Source: Mycobacterium sp. GA-0227b
Lineage (GTDB): Bacteria > Actinomycetota > Actinomycetes > Mycobacteriales > Mycobacteriaceae
Assembly: GCF_001499855.1 (NCBI RefSeq)
Contig: NZ_LQIK01000007.1
Coordinates: 99,324 to 163,323 of the forward strand
Reading direction: 5' to 3'
DNA: 64,000 nucleotides
In this document: one piece after another, positions 58,625 through 64,000 of the stretch
Layout: the number at the start of each line of letters is the position of its first letter
Numbering within the stretch: the stretch's first letter is position 1
Translations under genes and position numbers: made by a program
Notes under the pieces: generated by a model
Seen by the model: only the letters and a program-made list of their open reading frames with translations
Databases searched by the model: none
What the model was told of the DNA's origin: nothing

Positions 58625-59517
58625 CCGAGCCGACCGACAGCGGCCCGACCGAGCAGGCGGACGCGCCCGAGACACCGGCGGCCCCTGCGGCGGCTCCGGA
58701 TTTCGAGGGGCCGCGGCGGCGGGCACGCCGCGAGCGGGAAGAGCGCCGCGCCGCGCAGGCCCGCGCCACCGCGATCGAGCAGGCCCGCAGGGAGGCAAAG
58801 CGGCGCGCGCTCGGCAAGCCCGCCGAGAACACCCGCAAGCTCGGCCGCGGCACGGTCCGAGGCTTGAAGGTGCTGATGTGGTCCGCGCTGGTCAGCGTGA
58901 TCGTCGTCGGACTGGGGCTGCTGCTGTACTTCACGCCGGTCATGGCCGTGCGCAACACCGTGGTCACCGGGTTGGGCGCGGTGACGCGGGAGGAGGTCGT
59001 CGCCGCCGCGGCTGTCGCGCCGGGCACGCCGCTTCTGCAGGTGAACACCGACAACGTCGCCGAACGGGTGGCGACGATCCGGCGGGTCGCCAGCGCGCGC
59101 GTCCAACGCCAGTATCCGTCGACCCTGCGGATCACCGTCGAGGAGCGAGTGCCGGTGGTGGTCAAGGACTATCCCGACGGACCGCACCTGTTCGACCGCG
59201 ACGGCGTGGACTTCGCGATCGGTCCGCCGCCGCCGGGGGTGCCGTATCTCGACACCGATCACCCCGGCCCCAACGACGGGCCGACGAAGGCGGCGCTGCA
59301 GGTGATGACGTCGCTGCGTCCGGAGGTCGCCGCCCAGGTCGCGCGAATCGCGGCGCCGTCGGTCGCGGCCATCACCTTGCAGCTCGTCGACGGCAGACAG
59401 GTGATCTGGGGCACCACCGATCGCACCGAAGAGAAGGCATTGAAACTCGGGGCGCTGCTCACCCAGCCCGGACAGACCTACGACGTGTCGAGCCCGGACC
59501 TGCCGACGGTGAAGTAG
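58621..59517 (+). CDS. ftsQ: cell division protein FtsQ
   Basis: Bitopic divisome protein, 298 aa. A charged cytosolic N terminus (about 1-80, Arg/Ala/Glu-rich), one membrane helix (about 88-108) and the extracytoplasmic POTRA domain ([17 protein letters not shown]) followed by the beta domain ([15 protein letters not shown]). ATGA overlap with murC. This ends the tightly overlapped part of the cluster. Confidence 0.94.
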   Translation: MTEPTDSGPTEQADAPETPAAPAAAPDFEGPRRRARREREERRAAQARATAIEQARREAKRRALGKPAENTRKLGRGTVRGLKVLMWSALVSVIVVGLGLLLYFTPVMAVRNTVVTGLGAVTREEVVAAAAVAPGTPLLQVNTDNVAERVATIRRVASARVQRQYPSTLRITVEERVPVVVKDYPDGPHLFDRDGVDFAIGPPPPGVPYLDTDHPGPNDGPTKAALQVMTSLRPEVAAQVARIAAPSVAAITLQLVDGRQVIWGTTDRTEEKALKLGALLTQPGQTYDVSSPDLPTVK

Positions 59518-59596
59518 CCGCACACGCGAGGGGAAAAATCTGCGACACGTCGGCGCGCCTGCATGGCAACCGCTCGACCTCGCCCTACCGTTCTGG

Positions 59597-59650
59597 TTGC
59601 GCGGAAACAACTTGACATAACTATAACCCTCTGGTTGAGGTTTAGGGTTT
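59597..59650 (+). promoter_or_regulatory. ftsZ promoter region
   Basis: In the 181-bp ftsQ-ftsZ gap an A+T-rich stretch holds TTGCGC (59597-59602) with TATAAC (59622-59627), a perfect -35 TTGACA (59612-59617), and TAGGGT (59643-59648). More than one promoter is likely, as known for ftsZ in other mycobacteria. The message would have a leader of about 45-70 nt with the ribosome site GGGAGGAAGGG. Confidence 0.6.
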
Positions 59651-59698
59651 GCCAAGCGGTCGGCGTGTCGACAGCCAACCCGGGAGGAAGGGATCGCA

Positions 59699-60850
59699 AT
59701 GACCCCCCCACACAACTACCTCGCCGTCATCAAGGTGGTCGGCATCGGTGGCGGCGGCGTCAACGCCGTCAACCGGATGATCGAGCAAGGCCTCAAGGGC
59801 GTGGAGTTCATCGCCATCAACACCGACGCGCAGGCGTTGTTGATGAGCGACGCCGACGTGAAGCTCGACGTCGGTCGCGACTCCACCCGTGGCCTCGGCG
59901 CCGGCGCCGACCCCGAAGTCGGGCGCAAAGCCGCCGAGGACGCCAAGGACGACATCGAGGAGCTTCTGCGCGGCGCCGACATGGTGTTCGTCACCGCGGG
60001 CGAGGGCGGCGGCACCGGCACGGGCGGCGCACCCGTGGTGGCAACGATCGCGCGAAAACTGGGCGCATTGACCGTCGGTGTGGTGACGCGGCCGTTCTCG
60101 TTCGAGGGCAAACGGCGCAGCAACCAGGCCGAGAACGGCATTCAGGCGCTGCGGGAGAGTTGCGACACCCTGATCGTCATCCCCAACGATCGACTGCTGC
60201 AGATGGGCGACGCCGCGGTGTCGCTGATGGACGCCTTCCGCAGCGCCGACGAAGTGCTGCTCAACGGCGTGCAGGGCATCACCGACCTGATCACCACGCC
60301 GGGCCTGATCAACGTCGACTTCGCCGACGTCAAGGGCGTGATGAGCGGGGCGGGCACCGCGCTCATGGGCATCGGTTCGGCCCGCGGCGACGGCCGCGCG
60401 CTCAAGGCCGCCGAGATCGCGATCAACTCGCCGCTGCTGGAGGCGTCGATGGAGGGCGCGCAGGGCGTGCTGCTCTCGGTAGCCGGCGGCAGTGATCTCG
60501 GTCTGTTCGAGATCAACGAGGCCGCATCGCTCGTCCAGGACGCCGCCCATCCAGATGCCAACATCATCTTCGGCACCGTCATCGACGACTCGCTGGGCGA
60601 CGAGGTCCGCGTGACCGTGATCGCCGCAGGGTTCGACTCCACCGGCCCAGGGCGCAAACCGGTGGTCAGTCCCGCCGAGGGGCAGGGCATCACGCCCGGC
60701 AAGGCCGGCAAGGTGACCACGTCGCTGTTCGACCCTGCCGATCCGGCGAGCGTGCCGGTGCACACCAACGGCGCGACGGTCAGCATCGGCGGAGACGACG
60801 GCGGCATCGCCGACGACGACGTCGACGTGCCACCGTTCATGCGCCACTAG
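59699..60850 (+). CDS. ftsZ: cell division GTPase FtsZ
   Basis: Tubulin-like GTPase that forms the Z ring, 383 aa. GTP motif GGGTGTG, the T7 loop region with NVDFADV and IIFGTVIDD, and the C-terminal acidic peptide [12 protein letters not shown] that binds FtsW and SepF in actinobacteria. A strong ribosome site GGGAGGAAGGG precedes ATG. Confidence 0.98.
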   Translation: MTPPHNYLAVIKVVGIGGGGVNAVNRMIEQGLKGVEFIAINTDAQALLMSDADVKLDVGRDSTRGLGAGADPEVGRKAAEDAKDDIEELLRGADMVFVTAGEGGGTGTGGAPVVATIARKLGALTVGVVTRPFSFEGKRRSNQAENGIQALRESCDTLIVIPNDRLLQMGDAAVSLMDAFRSADEVLLNGVQGITDLITTPGLINVDFADVKGVMSGAGTALMGIGSARGDGRALKAAEIAINSPLLEASMEGAQGVLLSVAGGSDLGLFEINEAASLVQDAAHPDANIIFGTVIDDSLGDEVRVTVIAAGFDSTGPGRKPVVSPAEGQGITPGKAGKVTTSLFDPADPASVPVHTNGATVSIGGDDGGIADDDVDVPPFMRH

Positions 60851-60851
60851 C

Positions 60852-60864
60852 CATACTGGCGACC
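60852..60864 (+). promoter_or_regulatory. leaderless-type promoter of pgeF
   Basis: CATACT (60852-60857), right after the ftsZ stop, is followed by 7 nt and GTG at 60865. Confidence 0.5.
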
Positions 60865-61572
60865 GTGACGGTTCGGATACGGCGCGTGACCACCACACGC
60901 GCCGGCGGCTTCTCCGCGCCGCCCTTCGACACCTTCAACCTCGGCGACCACGTGGGCGACGACCCGGCTGCCGTCGCCGCCAACCGCAAGCGGTTGAGCG
61001 CGGCGGTCGGATTGGGGGACCACGGAATCGTCTGGATGAATCAGGTGCACGGCGATCACGTCGCTGTGGTGGACCATGCGCCGGACGTGCCGGTCGACAA
61101 TACTGACGCATTGGTTACGACCCGACCGCGTTTGGCATTGGCGGTGGTTACCGCCGATTGCGTTCCCGTTTTATTGGGCGACGCGCGGGCAGGAGTGGTG
61201 GCTGCCGTGCACGCCGGACGGGTCGGCGCACAGAAAGGCGTCGTGGCGCGCACGGTCGAGACGATGATCGCGCTGGGTGCGCGGGCCGAGGACATCTCGG
61301 CTCTACTGGGCCCCGCGGTCAGCGGCCGCAACTACGAGGTTCCGGAGGCGATGGCCGCGGAGGTGGAGACCACCCTGCCCGGCAGCCGCACGACGACCGC
61401 GAAGAATACGCCCGGACTCGATCTGCGAGCCGGAATCTCCCGGCAACTAACCACTTTGGGTGTCGCCGCCATCGACGTCGACCCGCGTTGCACGGTCGAG
61501 GACCGCGACCTGTTCAGCCACCGGCGCGACGCGCCGACCGGGCGGCTTGCATCGCTGGTGTGGATGGAGTGA
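60865..61572 (+). CDS. pgeF: peptidoglycan editing factor / purine nucleoside phosphorylase (YfiH/YlmD family)
   Basis: Laccase-fold DUF152 protein, 235 aa. The zinc ligands are His62 (NQVHGDH), Cys99 (VTADCVP) and His116 (AAVHAGRVG). The family acts on adenosine and inosine, and in E. coli keeps L-Ser out of peptidoglycan precursors. Part of the gene (about 61080-61200) uses A+T-rich codons including TTA. GTGA overlap with the next gene. Confidence 0.92.
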   Translation: MTVRIRRVTTTRAGGFSAPPFDTFNLGDHVGDDPAAVAANRKRLSAAVGLGDHGIVWMNQVHGDHVAVVDHAPDVPVDNTDALVTTRPRLALAVVTADCVPVLLGDARAGVVAAVHAGRVGAQKGVVARTVETMIALGARAEDISALLGPAVSGRNYEVPEAMAAEVETTLPGSRTTTAKNTPGLDLRAGISRQLTTLGVAAIDVDPRCTVEDRDLFSHRRDAPTGRLASLVWME

Positions 61573-62372
61573 CGGACGCCTTGCCTACGCCGCGCGAACT
61601 CGAGTTGGCCGAATCGCTGGCCGCCGTCCGCGCCCGAATCGCCGCCGCCGCCGGCGCCGCCGGACGCGATATCGACGAAATTGAATTACTACCGGTGACC
61701 AAATTCTTTCCGGCAACCGATGTCATTATTTTGCGCCGTTTGGGATGCGAAGCTTTTGGCGAGTCACGCGAACAGGAAGCGTCGAATAAAGTCAAAGAAA
61801 TCGCTTCGATGGCGAATGTCGCGGCCATTCGCTGGCACATGGTCGGACGGATTCAACGCAACAAAGCGCGGTCCATCGCGGGCTGGGCGTATGCGGCGCA
61901 CTCCGTCGACAGCCACCGATTGACAGCCACCCTGAACCGCGCGGCCGCCGACGCGCTCGAGGACGGCCGCCGCGCCGAACCGCTGCGCGTCTTCATCCAG
62001 GTGAGCCTTGATGGCGACGAGAGCCGGGGCGGCGTCGACGTCAACAGGCCCGAGCAAGTCGACGAACTGTGCGCGGCCGCGCACGCGGCGCCTGCGTTGG
62101 AGTTCGTCGGCCTGATGGCGATGCCGCCCCTCGGTGCCGACCCCGACGCCGCGTTCGCGCGTCTGCAGGCCGAACATCAGCGGGTGCAGGCGGCCTACCA
62201 GCAACGTCTGCAGTTGTCGGCGGGCATGTCCGACGACCTCGAGGCGGCGGTCAAACACGGCTCGACGTGTGTGCGTGTCGGTACCGCGTTATTGGGACAA
62301 CGTCCTCTACCGTCACCAGAAGTAGTCACTCCAGTCACACATTCATCACAGACACCAGAGTCCAGGGCATGA
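61569..62372 (+). CDS. PLP homeostasis protein (YggS/PROSC family)
   Basis: A 267-aa fold-III PLP-binding protein, no known catalytic reaction, that buffers pyridoxal phosphate. The PLP lysine is Lys45 (LPVTKFFPA). [22 protein letters not shown] and [10 protein letters not shown] are the other typical segments. Codons for residues about 36-80 (61680-61800) are markedly A+T-rich (46% G+C by my count, against 78% in the 60 bp before). It sits between pgeF and sepF as in most actinobacteria. Confidence 0.92.
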   Translation: MTDALPTPRELELAESLAAVRARIAAAAGAAGRDIDEIELLPVTKFFPATDVIILRRLGCEAFGESREQEASNKVKEIASMANVAAIRWHMVGRIQRNKARSIAGWAYAAHSVDSHRLTATLNRAAADALEDGRRAEPLRVFIQVSLDGDESRGGVDVNRPEQVDELCAAAHAAPALEFVGLMAMPPLGADPDAAFARLQAEHQRVQAAYQQRLQLSAGMSDDLEAAVKHGSTCVRVGTALLGQRPLPSPEVVTPVTHSSQTPESRA

Positions 62373-62385
62373 GAAGGGTCGAGCG

Positions 62386-63021
62386 ATGAGCACACTTCAC
62401 AAGGTCAAGGCCTACTTCGGTATGGCCCCGATGGATGACTACGACGACGAGTACTACGAGGACGACGACCGCGGCGCCTCCCGTGGATATTCGCGCCGTA
62501 GCCGCGACGACCGCTTCGACGAGGAGGGCTACGGCCCGGGCCTCCGGGGCTACGACGACCGCGAGTACGACGACGCGCCGGCCGGCTACCGGGGCGGTTA
62601 CGACGACCGGTTCGAGCCGAGGCTGCGACCCCGCGAATTCGACCGTCCCGCACCACGATTCGCGCCGATGCGCGGTGCGACCCGCGGCGCGCTGGCGATG
62701 GACCCCCGCCGGATGGCCGAGTTGTTCGAGGCGGGCAGCCCGCTGTCCAAGATCACCACGCTGCGGCCCAAGGACTACAGCGAGGCGCGCACGATCGGCG
62801 AGCGGTTCCGCGACGGCACCCCGGTGATCATGGACCTGGTGTCGATGGACAACGCCGACGCCAAGCGCCTGGTCGACTTCGCCGCCGGCCTTGCGTTCGC
62901 GCTGAGGGGTTCGTTCGACAAGGTCGCCACCAAGGTCTTCCTGTTGTCACCCGCGGACATCGACGTCAGCGCCGAGGAGCGGCGCCGCATCGCCGAGGCG
63001 GGCTTCTACGCCTATCAGTAG
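62386..63021 (+). CDS. sepF: cell division protein SepF
   Basis: FtsZ membrane anchor, 211 aa. The N-terminal amphipathic helix ([13 protein letters not shown]) binds membrane, an acidic Asp/Tyr/Arg-rich linker follows (about 15-85), and the C-terminal SepF domain (about 120-205) has [18 protein letters not shown] and [11 protein letters not shown]. It starts 13 bp after the PLP-protein gene with ribosome site GAAGGG. Confidence 0.96.
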   Translation: MSTLHKVKAYFGMAPMDDYDDEYYEDDDRGASRGYSRRSRDDRFDEEGYGPGLRGYDDREYDDAPAGYRGGYDDRFEPRLRPREFDRPAPRFAPMRGATRGALAMDPRRMAELFEAGSPLSKITTLRPKDYSEARTIGERFRDGTPVIMDLVSMDNADAKRLVDFAAGLAFALRGSFDKVATKVFLLSPADIDVSAEERRRIAEAGFYAYQ

Positions 63022-63124
63022 GCACTCCGGAACGGACAGGTAGGCTGGCGTCGCACCTCGGGCGTGACCAGCCGCGAGGGCTGTATCTGATGTCACACCC
63101 CTGCCCGTAGCGAGGTCGGCTCCG

Positions 63125-63415
63125 TTGTCGCTCTTCTTCGAAATCCTGGGCTTCGCCCTGTTCGTGTTCTGGCTGCTGTTGATCGCCCGGGTCGTGGTGG
63201 AGTTCATCCGGTCGTTCTCCCGCGACTGGCATCCCAAGGGCGCGACGGTGGTGATCCTGGAGATCATCATGACGGTGACGGACCCGCCGGTGAAACTGCT
63301 GCGACGCCTCATTCCGCAGCTCACGATAGGTGCGGTGCGGTTCGACCTGTCGATCATGGTCTTGCTGCTGGTCGCCTTCATCGGCATGCAACTGGCGTTC
63401 GGCGCGGCCGCCTGA
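63125..63415 (+). CDS. YggT-family membrane protein (Rv2146c)
   Basis: A 96-aa protein with two membrane hairpins: LFFEILGFALFVFWLLLIARVV near the N terminus and FDLSIMVLLLVAFIGMQLAFG near the C terminus, with the conserved TDPPVKLLRRLIP between. Function is unknown; linked in bacteria to osmotic and cell-division traits. TTG 63125 is the start, because the first helix begins there and the protein then matches its M. tuberculosis homologue closely. Confidence 0.9.
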   Translation: MSLFFEILGFALFVFWLLLIARVVVEFIRSFSRDWHPKGATVVILEIIMTVTDPPVKLLRRLIPQLTIGAVRFDLSIMVLLLVAFIGMQLAFGAAA

Positions 63416-63522
63416 GCCCCGGCCGCGCCGCGCGGTGATCGGGGCCCGCTGCGAGTTGCGGACACGATTTGCCGGGGCCGAAATTGAGCCGCGAAATCGT
63501 CCCCGAACGTCCGACGATGTTT

Positions 63523-63541
63523 GAAATTGGTTCTTAATTTC
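63523..63541. repeat. A+T-rich inverted repeat upstream of wag31
   Basis: GAAATT (63523-63528) and AATTTC (63536-63541) flank a 7-nt loop in an A+T-rich part of the 237-bp gap between the YggT gene and wag31. It lies about 70 bp upstream of a likely -10 TACACT (63608-63613), so a regulator site is possible. Nothing else in the gap looks coding. Confidence 0.4.
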
Positions 63542-63607
63542 ATCCACTTCTGCAACGGCCGCGGCTGGTGTGACAGGATGGACGCCAGTTACGTTCCACC
63601 CAAGCTC

Positions 63608-63613
63608 TACACT
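63608..63613 (+). promoter_or_regulatory. -10 element of wag31
   Basis: TACACT gives a leader of about 33 nt ending in the ribosome site AAGGGGG before ATG 63653. No clear -35. Confidence 0.4.
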
Positions 63614-63652
63614 TTGAGACCGGTTGACTGTCCAGACTTCAAGGGGGCGACA

Positions 63653-64000
63653 ATGCCGCTCACACCCGCCGACGTTCACAATGTCGCGTTCAGCAAGCCA
63701 CCCATTGGCAAGCGCGGCTACAACGAGGATGAGGTCGACGCGTTCCTCGACTTGGTGGAGAACGAGCTGACGCGGCTCATCGAGGAGAACGCCGACCTCC
63801 GTCAGCGCGTCGCCGAGCTGGACCAGGAGCTGGCCTCCGCCGGCTCCGGTGGCACCGGCCAGTCGACGCAGGCCATGCCGGTCTACGAGCAGCCACCCCC
63901 CCGGCCCACCCCCCCCCCCCCCGCCGCCGCCCGCCGGGGGCCCCCCCCCCCCCGGACCCGCGGGGCGGGCGGGGGAGGCCGGGCAAGGTTCTGCGAAGGC
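63653..64000 (+). CDS. wag31: cell-pole protein Wag31 (DivIVA), 3' partial
   Basis: Coiled-coil polar growth organiser. The first 70 residues ([35 protein letters not shown]) are the DivIVA membrane-binding domain and are near-identical to other mycobacteria. The frame stays open to the window end, but after about 63895 it reads through long runs of C and G (Pro, Gly, Arg), unlike a real Wag31 linker. The terminal ~100 bases are doubtful and the true frame there is uncertain. In M. tuberculosis Thr73 phosphorylation regulates it; the region before position 63890 here has [10 protein letters not shown]. Confidence 0.93.
   Translation, partial: MPLTPADVHNVAFSKPPIGKRGYNEDEVDAFLDLVENELTRLIEENADLRQRVAELDQELASAGSGGTGQSTQAMPVYEQPPPRPTPPPPAAARRGPPPPRTRGAGGGGRARFCEG

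Noticed and set aside
63464..63500. ACGATTT ... AAATCGT inverted repeat in the gap before wag31
   Set aside because: Arms of 7 bp are separated by 23 nt and are not centred on any promoter element; likely chance.

Overview
The window is high-GC actinobacterial chromosome from a mycobacterium, most likely a rapid grower (Mycolicibacterium type). Gene content and order follow the M. tuberculosis Rv2214c-Rv2145c interval in reverse. Markers that point to mycobacteria include the heme-copper respiratory genes (qcrCAB, ctaE, ctaC/ctaF), mmpS3, ripC, pimB', mptA, an alpha-1,2-mannosyltransferase, lppM, pknL with its DNA-binding partner, murX-type mraY, sepF and wag31. The compact junctions (pbpB directly followed by murE, no IS elements, no PE/PPE genes) argue against the M. 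tuberculosis complex. I saw no tRNA or rRNA gene, insertion sequence, prophage or CRISPR array.

Layout. 1-7.0 kb: the C-terminal part of EphD, leucyl aminopeptidase, a tandem pair of class III nucleotidyl cyclases, gcvT and ilvE. 7.0-11.1 kb: late cobalamin genes (cobU-cobT-cobS behind a DUF3043 membrane protein), an A-type Fe-S carrier and a membrane protein. 11.2-23 kb: adenosine kinase, asnB, ctaC-ctaF, mmpS3, a DUF2561 protein, ctaE-qcrC-qcrA-qcrB and trpD. 22.9-36.4 kb: an exonuclease/GIY-YIG protein, a small Cys protein, ripC, a secreted zincin, pimB', fadD15, two SRPBCC proteins, an ArsA/Get3-like ATPase, a Cys-motif protein, a PlsC acyltransferase, a GT-C mannosyltransferase, a membrane protein and a DEDDh RNase. 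36.4-44 kb: aroG, pknL, its wHTH partner, mptA, idsA2, lppM, a GNAT protein and a DUF3040 protein closed by a textbook intrinsic terminator. 44.2-64 kb: the division and cell wall (dcw) cluster mraZ-rsmH-ftsL-pbpB-murE-murF-mraY-murD-ftsW-murG-murC-ftsQ-ftsZ-pgeF-yggS-sepF-yggT-wag31, all on the + strand and mostly joined by 4-nt ATGA/GTGA overlaps.

How the genes work together. Much of the window serves envelope building: peptidoglycan precursor synthesis and septation, PIM/LM/LAM mannosylation (pimB', mptA, the alpha-1,2-mannosyltransferase), phospholipid acylation and peptidoglycan hydrolysis. The rest is mainly the cytochrome bcc-aa3 supercomplex and amino-acid or cofactor metabolism.

Regulation visible in the sequence. 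Many genes start with ATG or GTG only 6-9 nt after a TANNNT-like -10 hexamer, the signature of leaderless transcripts. mraZ is preceded by 10-bp-spaced TGGNN repeats that look like its own operator. A perfect 18-bp palindrome sits just after the predicted start of transcription of the PlsC gene.

Limits. Both window ends are partial. The last ~100 bases hold long C and G runs inside wag31 that look like poor sequence. The longest gene-free stretch is 293 bp (43979-44271), holding a terminator and the mraZ control region. Family assignments rest on recalled motifs and synteny; no search was run. My preferred new-biology candidates are the SRPBCC-SRPBCC-ArsA/Get3-CxxC-PlsC block (30.2-33.6 kb), the ripC-zincin-pimB' operon with the adjacent Cys protein, and the coupled cyclase pair.
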